In this document: positions 30,581 to 41,502 of the stretch, in pieces
How the letters are laid out: every line of letters begins with the position of its first letter
How positions within the stretch are numbered: position 1 is the first letter of the stretch
Source: Lepidostoma basale
Taxonomy: Eukaryota > Arthropoda > Insecta > Trichoptera > Lepidostomatidae
Direction: 5' to 3'
DNA: 64,000 nucleotides
NCBI GenBank assembly: GCA_022606425.2
Contig: JAHDVF020000001.1
Coordinates: 1,364,001 to 1,428,000 of the forward strand
The notes under the pieces: generated by a model
The model's database searches: none
Seen by the model: the letters and a program-made list of their open reading frames with translations, nothing else
Told to the model about the DNA's origin: nothing
Position numbers and translations under genes: made by a program

Positions 30581-31259
30581 TATTTTTGTTTATATGTATT
30601 TTTTTAAAAACATTTTTTTTAGTTGTATAATTTTGCTGAGTGTTTGGGGTCATTTTGCTGAGTGTTGGGGGTCATAATTGCGGACAATATTGTATAATTA
30701 GTCCAAATAGTGAAAATTGTCGGTTAGGTAATTTTGCGGTGGAAGCAACGATATATGTAGGTATGTATATAATAATAAACGGTGGTGAAATCAGAGGAGA
30801 AGGAATTATCATAGAATAGGAAAAGCTTATCCCTTTCTTTCTCTAACCCCCACCACTCTTACTTCGCATTATTTGTATTTATTTGTACCTAATTACATTA
30901 ATTTGTATTTCCTAGAAATTTGCTATTTGAAAGGTAAACATTTTTTCGATTATCCTTTTCCTTCTCGCACCCCCTCCTCTGATTTAACCACCGTTTATTG
31001 TTATATGTATATGTAAATTTTGTGTTTTTGTTTAGTTGTTATACTGCCCTGATGATAATTTGGGTCCAAGGAAAACTAGTTGGCATCAATTATAATAACC
31101 ATACCGTGGTTAAATACAAAGTGTTTTATTACTTTATATCAATAAGTTTCAAATTTCGTTCATTTACTATTTTTCTTGAGTTGTACTTGCAAATAACCCT
31201 TGTAAAAATCTGGAATTGTACTTCTTATGTTAATTAATATATTATTATATATTTATTGT

Positions 31260-31352
31260 CTCTTATGGGGTATGGAAAGAGATGGCCAGGGACAGAATTC
31301 AGTGGAGGGCCGTTGTCCCACACCGGGATGTAGCGCCGAGAATTAGTAGTAA
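31260..31352 (+). mobile_element. LINE-G 3' end fragment
   Basis: atggccagggacagaattca, gtggagggccgttgtccc, acaccgggatgtagcgccgag match the insert at 27980-28100 and, inverted, 54972-55115. Last ~30 codons only. Confidence 0.6.
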
Positions 31353-31359
31353 TACAATG

Positions 31360-31930
31360 TATTGTACTCGTATATATTTTCTTACTTCTAGGAGAACTAA
31401 GAAAATAATGTTATTTAAAACTCTGTAAACACGCAATAGATACTTAGTTGATAAAGTACTAATAAGACGAAACTTTTCCTGAATATATAAATTTAAAATG
31501 GAATTATAAACAAACTTTTTTGCACATTTAAATAGTATATAATACGTCTGGAGTGTTTGAACGCCGGCCAATTATTTTGACTTCTGATATTTTGTTTACA
31601 TTAACATTTTTTATAGATATTCTCCAAAGATTTTTTAAATATTAGTATGTATCGTGGGCTTGGTAACTTGAAATTTATCGGTTTTGATTTATTTACATCA
31701 AGGGAATATAATTCTTATTGAATGGGATTTCCTATGCTATTAATAGGTATCAAAATTTACACCAATATGCTCATAATATTTACATCAATATTATTTACAA
31801 ATAAATATTGTGTGTATAAGAATCTGTCCATAGTCCTCTCTCCTTTGCGTTCTTATTTTTCTTATATTATTCTGAGATCTAAACATTCAACACCGACAAA
31901 CTTCACATGTATAATTATGTGTATATTTTG
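31360..31930. other. unassigned AT-rich sequence
   Basis: No repeat partner or coding family recognised. Contains one TACTCGTA (31365). Confidence 0.35.
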
Positions 31931-31934
31931 CTAT

Positions 31935-32275
31935 ATTCCTTGTGTATGGAAGCGAAGCATGGAACTTGCAAAGAATGATGAAAGTAGAATAAACACAGTA
32001 GAAATGAGATCTCTTAGAAGAATATGTGGAAATCTGAATGAAAATATAAGAAGTGAATACGGTGCGAATGAAAGTATTATGAAGAAAATCATGATAGTAA
32101 CATTAAAATGGTTTTTACATACGGAAAGAATGAATGAATGAAGAAAAATCGATGTAGGTGCATGACACGAGGTATAAATGTTAAGGAAGCGAGAGAAGTG
32201 TCAGGAAATAACAGTTTGGCAGTCTATGCTTGCTGCCTACCCCTTCAGCCAGACGGCATGATAGTTGGTTAGTTA
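31935..32275 (+). mobile_element. LINE-A decayed copy
   Basis: LVYGSEAW, then NTVEMRSLRRICG in a second frame, a gap, RCMTRG, and a decayed terminus (gctgcctaccccttcagcca) with ttggttagttagtta tail. Multiple deletions. Confidence 0.75.
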
Positions 32276-32279
32276 GTTA

Positions 32280-32985
32280 TATAAAGATTCTACGTTACGA
32301 AGACGATTATTTTCCTTGTCGCCATTTTCACTCCGCTGTGGATTTATATGTAATGGTATCGACAGATACGAGTACAAACACTGACAAACTATTAGCTTGA
32401 CATGTATACTTGCGTGTATATTCTGCTATAATATAATATTATGTCTATCGGTTGGGCTGTTAATTTTCTGTCGACGTAAATAATAGGCCGTAGAACCCCT
32501 TTGAAGTGAAAGCAATCCGTTATATAGTTCTATAGGGGTGGATTTAAATGATTGTTAAGGATGATTAATGATAGCGAATAAGAAATATTAAATGGAGAGC
32601 TCCTACGCCGGGAACAGTACTCGAGCCTCCGAGGGTGAGGGAAAGTATTCTCCGAGCGACGTTATTATAATAATATAATATTTAATGTCAACGATGAGCC
32701 CCGCTGTAAACAGATGTTTCATAAATTGTGGGGGCGGAATTGGGGTAGGGTTAAATTGCAAAGAAATACTTAAAGTTTTATCACAAACTAAGTAGCTTTG
32801 CTAGATTCGACGCGTCATAAGAAAAATAATCTTATAGAAGGGTTACCAGGATTTTTATTGTTTATTGTTAATGGAACAATTATGTAAAATTTTGCATTAA
32901 ATAATTATTTCGAATAATATATTATATAATCTTGATGACTTGCAAATAATGTTGTACAAATTCCACACAGTATCACAAAGGTTAA
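32280..32985. other. unassigned
   Basis: No element recognised. Near 32865-32910 a short palMITE-like outer end (attgtttattgttaatggaa). Confidence 0.35.
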
Positions 32986-32989
32986 ATAT

Positions 32990-33590
32990 GGCTATATCAG
33001 TCAGCAAAACAAAAAGTCTCACTATATCTAGACAGCCTACAAGATGTAAGCTGACTGTTGATGATACGAGTATATGTTACCTGTGGAGCAAGTACTGAGT
33101 TTCAGATATTTGGGAGGAGAGATCTGCAACTATAATGACATTTATACCGAAGTACGAGAACAAGTCAGTAAAGACTCTGCCATGTCAAAATGTCTGAAGA
33201 ATCTGGTCTGGAAGAACAAGGATATGCGTATCGACAGCAAGATCAGAATTTATAAGACATACGTGCGACCTATCATGACGTACGCTATAAAGACGCGGGC
33301 CGACACTGTGTGAACCAAAGGGTTTCTAAGAACATCTGAGATGAAGATCCTAAGATCAATTACTAGAAAAACTCTCCGATATCGTATCCGCAACGCAGAC
33401 ATAAGATAAACTTGCGAAATTGAGGATATCATTCAGTGGAGTAGATCCAGAAGAAGATTCTGGAGGGACCATGTAGCCCGAATGATAGACTCGCATATGC
33501 AGCCGCTTATGAAATCTCCTCCGGACACCGCCCACCCGTAAGACCGCCTAAGAGATGGAGGGACAGCTGGACCTTATCATCCGACGAGTC
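32990..33590 (+). mobile_element. LINE-E RT C-terminal fragment
   Basis: Frames read AISVSKTKSLTISRQPTRCK, LPVEQVLSFRYLGGEICNYN, KVRIYK-like SKIRIYKTYVRPIMTYAIKT, then STOP and MKILRSITRKTLRYRIRNAD, IEDIIQWSRSRRRFWRDHVA. The YLG motif marks the end of the RT domain. Removing TACGAGTA at 33065-33072 would rejoin the frame GAT GAT ATG upstream of LPVEQV. Confidence 0.82.
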
Positions 33591-33593
33591 ATG

Positions 33594-34246
33594 ATTTCTG
33601 TGTCACAGATCGTCAGATCTATTAAAAGAATATATTTCCAAAAATCATTAGGATTTCTCAAGATATCGGCTCCAATGTTGGATATATACAATTTGAAAGA
33701 AGATCTAATTTTACATTTTACCGTAGCTCGAAGACTACTAAAGAGAGTGTAGTAATATGAATTACCAGAAGACTTCCACTTTTTGTGGTAACTATGTTTC
33801 ATTCTGATGTCATTGATAATATCTCGAGTGAACCACCTCGGATATCGGCTATTAGTGGTAGCCGGGGGTTTCCTAGGGAAGCAATCATCAAAACAAGAAT
33901 ACACAATGTCATAAAAAACTTGTACGGCCTCATTCACGTCTGTTATAAAGCAGAGTTGATCCCAGTTTGCATGAAAAAGTTCATCATAGAGGAAACTGTA
34001 ATCACCATTGGAAAAATTCCAGCCCCTCCACGATACCGTATCTGCAGTAGGGACTCTAGAATGTGGTCTCGAAGTCTCTATAATCAGTGGGTGTTTTCCG
34101 CAGATTGAATGAATGCTTCTAGATTGTACCGTTTTCAAAAATGTGATAGTTATCCATGGTGGACATTTGTCCCACCTTATTCTTGAGAATGCAGAAGAAC
34201 TTGAAGTTTTGGTTTCTTGATGTTTAGGTCCTTCGCCGATGAACAA
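33594..34246 (-). mobile_element. jockey-like LINE EN-RT linker fragment
   Basis: A long minus-strand frame reads FSNGDYSFLYDELFHANWDQ, VNEAVQVFYDIVYSCFDDCF, PRKPPATTNSRYPRWFTRDI, KKWKSSGNSYYYTLFSSLRA, RNPNDFWKYI. This is the region between endonuclease and reverse transcriptase in jockey-clade LINEs. Both catalytic domains are missing. The frame is intact for ~200 codons, so the copy is fairly young. Confidence 0.8.
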
Positions 34247-34249
34247 ATT

Positions 34250-34925
34250 TTAAGTATTTTAATTAATTCAAATGTGAATATAGAAGAAATCACAGTAAAC
34301 TTACCTAATAGCGTATTACAAACAAACGTTGCTTGCCGCTGAGTAAATTGGATAACAATAAATGGTCGTACATGTTCAAACACAAGTCAATACATCACTG
34401 CCGAAATAAAAGCAGGCGAAACAAAATAACAACTATCGAGAACTAGTTAGTGAAAAGATAAATGTTGATTCTGGAATGAAAATGGCGATTTCTCCGCACC
34501 GGGGGGACCCGGGAGAACAATTCGATGTGCGATACAACTAATATAAACCACACCCGCGCCTATTGCAAACTTTAATTTAGATGGGTTGTTTGACTATCTC
34601 AGACATTCTCTAAACACTCGTGCAATTCATATATTTCATACCAACTCTTGATTTCTATACACATGACGTTCTTGTAAAATAGTTTCGGATGATTTTTAAT
34701 CAAATCTACTCATTCAAATTAAAATTCTTTATTTTTCAAAATAATAGACATTACAATAATTAACATACTTAACCCTTATACTATGGCCACACCGAAGTGA
34801 CTTCGGTTAGTGACTCGCTTGCTGTGACTTGCGTCTGTCCGAAAATGACAGGACTGGTTTAACAGCGTTGTTATATTAATTTATTTTAAAATTTCACGCT
34901 ATTGATTAAGATTTTATCATCATCA
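34250..34925. other. unassigned
   Basis: No coding or repeat pattern recognised. Contains a CpG-containing patch at 34490-34560. Confidence 0.3.
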
Positions 34926-34929
34926 GCCG

Positions 34930-35345
34930 TCTTTCATCCACTGCTGAACGTAGGCCTCCCCCAAAGCACGCCACCGCCCCCTATCCATTGCCGCTCTCAT
35001 CCATTCATGTCCAGCAATCCTCTTCAGATCGTCGATTCAGCGGGCAGGGGGACGTCCAACTCTGCGGAATCCTGTACGCGTTCTCCACTCCAGAACCCGT
35101 CTCCCCCATCGGCCGTCGGTTCTCCGACAGATATGGCCAGCCCATCGCCCCTTCAGCCCGCCCATCCTCAGAGCCACCTCAGTCACCTTGGTTTGTTGTC
35201 GAATAAATTCGTTTCTAAATCTGTTCCTCAACGTTATTCCAAGCATGGCTCTTTCCATGGCGCATTGGGCGACCTTGAATCTGTAAACTAGACCTTTTGT
35301 CAGTGTCCACATCTCGGCTCCGTACGTCATGACTGGCAAGACGCA
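34930..35345 (-). mobile_element. LINE-F RT C-terminal end
   Basis: The minus strand reads MPVMTYGAEMWTL, RAMLGITLRNRFRNEFIRQQ, GRWAGHICRRTDGRWG, VLEWRTRTGFRRVGRPPARW, then IAGHEWMRAAMDRGRWRALG and a YVQQW-type end. It is the common insect LINE polyprotein terminus. It ends near a tcatcatcatc tail. Nearly uninterrupted. Confidence 0.88.
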
Positions 35346-35349
35346 CTGG

Positions 35350-36065
35350 TTAAAGACTTTAGTCTTGAGCCATTATGGTATTTTGAGGTGAGAACACGTA
35401 ATTTTCCAAAGGCCGCCCAACCCAACTGAATTCTTCGGTCGGCTTCTTTCTCGAAATTGTTTCTACCTAGTTGTATGATTTGGCCAAGATATTTGTATTC
35501 TTGTACCAGTGTACAAGAGCCGACCCATCGACGGTTACTGATTTCGGGATAATATGTTCATTATACCTACATGACATTCGTCTTGTCCAAATTCATCCCG
35601 AGACCCACATGTCTGGATGCAGTGTTCAGTTCATCAAGCTTTTATATTTAGATACTATAATTTATGAATTAATCAATTACAGACAATGACACAAAACAAT
35701 AGGGATCACAAAATGAAATGGTCAAAAATTTGTAATCTCACATTTATTTTCAAAACGAATATTTCTTTATTTGACATTGAATAGAATTTATAACGGTTGA
35801 AATTTTATTAATTTTTTTGATGAATTATACAAATAAAAAAATAGTAATAAAAAATACGCTGGTTTCAAAAACCTTTGTTTTAACAATCTTCTTCTTCTTC
35901 TTCCTGGCGCTCTAATCGTCTGTATTGACTGTTGGGGTCGGCTCTTCTCGATCTCGGGCTGTATTTCGCACGGTTCTGAGTATCGCCCTCACTCAAGCCA
36001 TTTCTTTGCAAGACACTATTGCACTGAATCATCCAGTGTTTCTAGGTCTTCCCCTGGATGGTTGA
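35350..36065. other. LINE-like remains, weak
   Basis: 35350-35640 may continue the LINE-F element upstream on the minus strand (ordered but degraded). 35885-36065 begins with cttcttcttcttc and looks like a minus-strand LINE-G-type tail. Neither is certain. Confidence 0.35.
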
Positions 36066-36069
36066 AGAG

Positions 36070-36965
36070 GAAGATCCACAATATGAAAGGAATAATATTT
36101 TTTTATTGAAATCTTATGTATGTTTATGTAGAAGTAATTGTTAACTTGGATACCATTTTTGGATACCAACTACTTGTTGTTATCTTGGATACCAAGAATG
36201 GTATTCAAGTTAGCAACTAAACTGAAAATGGGGTCTGCAACGATGTCTTTTTTCAAATATTATATAATAAAAGATCAATATCCTAAGTCTAGTTTTAAAA
36301 AATCGCGTCTACTCTTCTACTTTTGACGGCCTGAATAAATAAAAAAATGATATTAGAAAGCTTTATACACCTTTACAATTCGCAGAATTATCTAATAGCA
36401 TCTGACCGGCATTCGCCATTTACTAATTGATTTAGCATCCCTTCCCGTCATTGTGGTGGGCGCGTGGTAAGAGAGAGAAAAAAACTATCGGAAAATGATA
36501 AACTGTTGGATAACAGAGGCAGCCTTTTTAAAAAAAAGAACAGAAAAACAAAAACCAATCGTGTGTACAGAGCGGGAAAGCGGCGCGGTACTGTAATGGG
36601 CCGAGTGAAACTGCTGACAGAGTAACAAATATCCCTAAAGCATCGGGTGGGGGAAATTTAAATTTGAATACACTCAGAGCCGGTCGTACCACGAATTAAA
36701 ACTAACCGACATAACGGGGCTCTATATTTCTCCGATACCTGAAAACAAGTGGCTAATAAAATAATGAAAAATCTTTTTGAATTTTTTTTTTTACTGAATT
36801 ATGATACAAACATGCATATTTTTAACAGTTATGATGCTTGGACTTAAATATTCTGGCATACAAAGGTTCAGCTTTGGCTTTTTTTTATCTTATTTGACAA
36901 GAAAAACCGTGGAACGTTTTTCTTGGTTATTTTTAAATAAGAATAGCATAAAAACATTTTTTAAA
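36070..36965. other. unassigned
   Basis: 36130-36215 has a small inverted pair (ttggataccaattttggata type). 36838-36880 resembles 26210-26250. 36410-36740 seems unique and is less AT-rich. Confidence 0.3.
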
Positions 36966-36981
36966 TTGTGCCACTGATATC

Positions 36982-37691
36982 ACAACACGACAGTCTGCAA
37001 CATTAGCGTGAATGGTGAAAATTTGGAGCAAGTAGTTGAGTTTGTGTATTTAGGTAGTATGTTTACAAGAGATGGGAGAGTGGAGAGGGATATTGAAAGA
37101 AGGGTTGGGGCAGGCAACAAAGTGAATGGTGCACTTAAAGTTGTCATCGCAAACAAAAACCTATCCAAAAAAGCTAGAATGGCAGTGCACAATGGTGTTC
37201 TTCTACCGACCCTTATGTATGGAAGCGAAGCATGGAACTGGCAAAGGAAGGATGAAAGTAGAATAAATGCAGTAGAAATGAGATCTCTTAGACGAATGTG
37301 TGGATATTCTGTGTATGATAGAGTGTCGAATGAAAATATAAGAAGTGAATGCGGTGCGAATGATGGTGTCATGAACAAAATAATGAAAGGATCATTAAGA
37401 TGGTTTGCACATATGGAAAGAATGAATGAAGAAAGAATGGTAAAAAAATTATATGTTAATGATGTAAATGGTACCAGAAATAGAGGAAGACCAAGGAAAA
37501 CGTGGCACGATCAAATAAATCAAATATTGAATGTCGGCCATGTGAGGAGTCAGAGAAATCGACGCGCGTGCATGACACGATGTATGAATGTTGAGGAAGC
37601 GAGAGAAATATGTCAGGAAAGAAAGGTGTGGCAGTCCATTCTTTCTGCCTACCCCTTCGGGGAGACGGCGTGATGGTTAGTTAGTTAGTTA
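36982..37691 (+). mobile_element. LINE-A, best copy (221 codons) with 12-bp TSD
   Basis: One uninterrupted frame of 221 codons reads LEQVVEFVYLGSMFTRDGRV, RRVGAGNKVNGALKVV, RMAVHNGVLLPTLMYGSEAW, RINAVEMRSLRRMCG, MKGSLRWFAHMER, RNRGRPRKTWHDQINQILNV, RRACMTRCMNVEEA and ILSAYPFGETA, then TGA and (TTAG)n. It covers the RT end (YLG) and the C-terminal domain. GCCACTGATATC flanks it exactly (36970-36981 and 37692-37703). The intact frame and perfect TSD suggest recent insertion. Confidence 0.95.
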
Positions 37692-37904
37692 GCCACTGAT
37701 ATCGCGTATAAGCATCATCTGATTTTGTTTCGACTATACTAATTTAAAAAATATATATGGTTACCAATTGACAAGTGCATATTTTTAACGATATCTTTAA
37801 CGTCACCGCTGTCGTTAACTGAACCTTCTAAAATAAATTCATCGCTGATAATATTTCAAATAATTCATTTTAAATTTACAGAATTAGATATACTCGTATA
37901 TTAA

Positions 37905-38165
37905 AAAGGTTCCCTGAGACGGTTTGGACAAATATAACGAATGAACGAGAGAAGAATGGTTAAAAATATTGTATACAAGCAGTGTGATTAATCAACTACT
38001 ACAAGGCGGCCACATTCGAAGTCGGAAAAATCGACGAGCGTGCATGTTGTTACGGTGCAAGAATATAGAGGAAGGTCGAGAGGAATGTCAGGACATAGCA
38101 GTATGGCGGTCCATCCTCTATGCGTACACCTACAGGCAGGGAAACGGCGTGGTTGTTAGCGAGTT
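37905..38165 (+). mobile_element. LINE-A decayed copy
   Basis: Pieces: PETVWTNITNERERRMVK, LLQGGHIRSRKNRRACM, a NIEEGREECQDIAVWRSIL block, then a damaged end. Part of the GRPRKTWHD block is deleted. No clear TSD. Confidence 0.7.
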
Positions 38166-38699
38166 AATTAGATACATATTTATTTACAGAATTAGATACA
38201 ATTATAACTGTATACATATTTTTTAAGCACATGCGATTTTTGGATTTAAAAATTGCTTCGCTCTAATATTATACATAATTTTTTGAAAAAATTAGAGAAA
38301 AGTATAAAATAATTCCATACCTATGTATATCATAATAGTAATTATAAAATATATTCTATTAAACCCGTTCAATATTTTAATAGATAATTCGTATATTAAG
38401 ATAATATCAACTTGTAGTTTTTACAGGTGTTACGCATTTACGTGGTAATCTCAGAAGTACTCGTATACGACCTGGTGTACAGATGGCAGTTGTTTGTAAA
38501 AAATATATGATGATGAAATTACCTACCTTATAAAACTAAAGTATGAAGTTTGAAGACGCTAACTTGTTAAATATTTGTTTGACAGACTCGATAGTGAACG
38601 CTCTCAGTGAATTCGTAAAAATCTAAAAAAAAAAATCACGTTTTTGTGATACAAAACTTTCGTTTGAAAGATCTAATTCCAAACAATATCTAAGGCGTG

Positions 38700-38829
38700 C
38701 TAAACTCTACTTTAAGGAATTGTGCTCCTTCGTTTACAACAATAAAATATTGGGTGATAAAGTTTAAACGAGGCCGTATAAACTGCCAAGACGAACATCG
38801 TAACGGTCGACGTATGACTGTGTTTTAAT
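38700..38829 (+). pseudogene. mariner transposase N-terminal fragment
   Basis: One frame reads CAPSFTTIKYWVIKFKRGRI, NCQDEHRNGRR and then a stop. It matches the HTH end and linker (W..FKRGR.S..DE.R.GRP) of mariner transposases. Catalytic part and termini are absent. Confidence 0.7.
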
Positions 38830-38842
38830 TTATTTATTTATA

Positions 38843-39055
38843 ACTAACTAACTACCCAATCGTCGATTGTTCATATTTCGAACATGGCCGCCTTTCAGTA
38901 ATTGATTAATTTGGTCATGCCATGTCTTCCTTGGCCTTCCTCGACTTATTTTTCCATTCACACTACTTGTATATGTCTTTTTAACTATTTGCCCTCATTC
39001 ATTCGTTCCATATGTCCAAACCATCTTAGTGACCCTTTCTAAGATGGTTTGGACA
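38843..39055 (-). mobile_element. LINE-A internally deleted copy
   Basis: The inverted tail aactaactaac is followed directly by the GHVRN/LLKGGHVR-type block (the last ~25 codons are missing), GRPRKTWHDQINQ and RWFGH. The end shows a short inverted repeat of ctaagatggtttggacatat. Confidence 0.7.
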
Positions 39056-39059
39056 TATT

Positions 39060-39520
39060 TATAATATTAAAAAAAAACGAGATTTGAAAAACGCCCAGTT
39101 GAAGACGTTATCACACCTAGGTGTATTACACACACTTGTATTACGTATCACATTTTTATCATTTTTCGTGGGTTCACCGGGTCACATATTTTGGTGAACC
39201 GACCCTGCACAAACCCTCAAAACCGTAGCGGCATCCATCTGTCCGCGGTGACCTCATCTGTTTTTGGATAAAAACTGTTCGTTTATCTTGTTATCTAAAG
39301 CACTACGGAATATTTGGGAGGACGTGTATAATCTGATTATGTCATCAAGAATGCTTATGCCTTGCTTGTTAAATAAAACCCACAGAAATATACTCGCTAA
39401 TTGAAGCAAAACATTTTTTAAATATTTTTTTATTGATTGTTATGATTTAATATAATATTAAAACGCTTTTACTACTAAAACATTCTTAAGATCTTGCTAG
39501 AGTTGTGTAGTTTTAAATGC
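39060..39520. other. unassigned
   Basis: No family recognised. One short frame near 39200-39330 is too weak to call. Confidence 0.3.
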
Positions 39521-39524
39521 CTAA

Positions 39525-39818
39525 TTACAGTTATGGACATATGGAAAGAATGAATGAAGAAAGAATGGTAAAAAAATTATATGTTAATGATGTAAATGGA
39601 ACCAGAAATAAAGGAAGACCGAGGAAAACGTGGCATGATCAAATAAATCAAATATTGAATGTCGGCCATGTGAGGAGTCAGAGAAATCGACGCGCGTGCA
39701 TGACACGATGTATGAATGTTGAGAAAGCGAGAGAAATATGTCAGGAAAGAAATGTGTTGCAGTCTATTATTTCTGCCTACCCCTTCGGGGAGACGGCGTG
39801 ATGGTTAGTTAGTTAGTT
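39525..39818 (+). mobile_element. LINE-A 5'-truncated copy
   Basis: A 94-codon frame runs GHMERMNEERMVKKLYVNDV, RNKGRPRKTWHDQINQILNV, then IISAYPFGETA with TGA and a ttagttagttagttag tail. It starts mid-domain and is otherwise intact, almost identical to the 36982-37691 copy. Confidence 0.9.
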
Positions 39819-39835
39819 AGTCAATTATTAAAAAA

Positions 39836-40312
39836 AAAACGTGGAATATAAATTAAATAAACACAAAAGTCCTGATCGTCCAGCTGACCAATGTGCACCC
39901 TAAAAGAACATTATGTGTTATATAATTTTTATTTTGTTCCATCCTTCTCTTTTCGCCCCGCGGGAGACGCGGTGTGATGGGTTTCGAACCTCATCGCCAC
40001 CAATAGGCATCTCCCGCGCACACTTCGATCGTCCAACACCCACAAAATAAATCTAAAACAAATAATATAAAATACAATGATATAAAATAAAATAACAAAA
40101 TAATTATAATTTAACACAAAGTGTTCTTTTTAGATTCTTGCACATATTGTCTATTTAATTTATGTTCCACGAATCCACCGCTTTTTAATTAAGCACATAA
40201 TGTATTATAATAACACATAATGTTTTTTTTTTCGATTCTACACATGTTGACATGGACGATCCGGACTTTTGTGTTTATTTAATTTATGTTACACGTATCC
40301 ACCGTTTTTTTT
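39836..40312 (-). mobile_element. NARE-1 copy, head-to-head rearranged
   Basis: 39933-40312 is an inverted NARE-1: two upstream tandem units (cacataatgttttttttttc, gatccggacttttgtgttta), then the core with B-box-like ggttcgaaacc and gagacgcggtgtgatggg. It stops at tccatcctt, short of the LINE-A tail. 39836-39932 is one unit on the plus strand (aaacacaaaagtcctgatcg) joined head to head, consistent with twin priming or rearrangement. Confidence 0.75.
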
Positions 40313-40314
40313 AA

Positions 40315-40975
40315 ATAAAACAAAAACTATTATGATAATTAATTTCACATTTCAAATAAATTTTTAGAAGCATTTACAAGTATCTATTTCAAAATTTCTT
40401 GTTCATTATCACGCTTATATTTAAACAGTGTTATTTAAATAAATTGTCTTCCGGTCATGATCGAAAAAAAAGTATTCATGTTAAAATCTACTCTGGGATT
40501 GGTTTATCTTGTATGGCAACATACTCGTAAAATCTATTTTATTGATATGCAAATACAGTGTAGTTTACAAATAAATATTCTGCTTTTCTTCTAATGTAAT
40601 CGCGTATAATGGGTCAACAACTTCTATGACAACATATCGAAATTACTAGAGAAAATTATCTACTCACTGCTGTGAAGCGATAAATAAATTGTTCCCGTAA
40701 TTTCCATCACACCCCTACCCTTTATGCTTGCGTCATTTATGGCGGCAATGAGATCACGCAGCTTGTCTCGCCTTGGGCTACATATTTGAATGGTATTTCT
40801 TCAAGATTATACCAATGTTTTACATGTTTCTGACCGGACATGAAATAGTATGTACTCGTATATATATTCTCTTCATTGCTTTACTATTGTTTCATTTGGG
40901 TTTGTTTTCCCAACACTAATCAAATTATTATCGAGCCTGCAATTATTGTAATGTATGAAGACAATCTATACTATA
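40315..40975. other. unassigned
   Basis: No element recognised. Two TACTCGTA octamers (40522 and 40853). Confidence 0.3.
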
Positions 40976-40979
40976 TAAA

Positions 40980-41115
40980 CAACAACATTTTGAATGTATA
41001 CAAATTCTTGTAGACAAATACTGGAATAATAATTATAAAATAAAAATAATTTATCCGCAATGGGTGAAATCCAGTATTTGTCTACAAGAATTTGTATACA
41101 TTCAAAATGTTGTTG
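40980..41115. repeat. perfect 46-bp inverted repeat, 44-nt spacer
   Basis: 40980-41025 and 41070-41115 are exact complements as far as I can read (caacaacattttgaatgtat, then acaaattcttgtagacaaat, then actgga). The right side continues into a longer repeat (41040-41490) with an inverted partner at 43660-43990. Confidence 0.85.
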
Positions 41116-41490
41116 TATAAATAAAACTGGTACATTCAGGCATAAAATTGGAGAGACATCTCCAGGCGAAATCTAGTACTGTATGATTTGCAGAGACTTT
41201 CACAGTACATTAATAAAGGTTTTCTGCTTAATGCTTTCTAATCTTAATAGATGACGCTAGTGTAGAGTGAACTTAAAAATGTAAAGATAGGCGTGGAAAT
41301 CTACCATATATACAAGTTCAAAAAAGTTTGTCAGACGTGGTGGTCATAAGGCGGAATGGGGAATGTTGTTAAACATAAAGCGATCGCTCAACCCAACCAA
41401 TGACAGGTCATAAGTCCTGTAAGCGCCTCGGCCACCACCCTCTGTTCCCAGAAAACAATTTACATCTTCGTCTCTATTGAGATACAATTA
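41040..41490 (+). repeat. dispersed repeat R2, copy 1
   Basis: Ordered blocks atccgcaatgggtgaaatcc, gatgacgctagtgtaga, cagacgtggtggtcataagg, aaagcgatcgctcaaccc, tttacatcttcgtctctatt recur in inverse at 43660-43990. Possibly part of a large foldback spanning 41-44 kb. Confidence 0.7.
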
Positions 41491-41502
41491 ATCCTTATAA
41501 AA

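Larger units (their letters stand above)
29812..31128. mobile_element. foldback element interrupted by a LINE
   Basis: Left arm (29812-29845 plus 30152-30260) and right arm (about 31000-31128) are inverted copies: ttaaccacggtatggttatt, gatgccaactagttt, cttggaccca. Each arm has a hammerhead-like core (minus strand near 30165-30205: CTGGTGAA, stem GCTTGG/CCAAGC, GAAAC; plus strand near 31048: CTGATGA). Inside is a smaller inverted pair (taataaacggtggt at 30772 and its complement near 30990). Confidence 0.75.

Noticed and set aside
34902..35291. 129-codon plus-strand frame, proline/serine rich
   Set aside because: It is the shadow of the minus-strand LINE-F C-terminal frame, which has clear family motifs.
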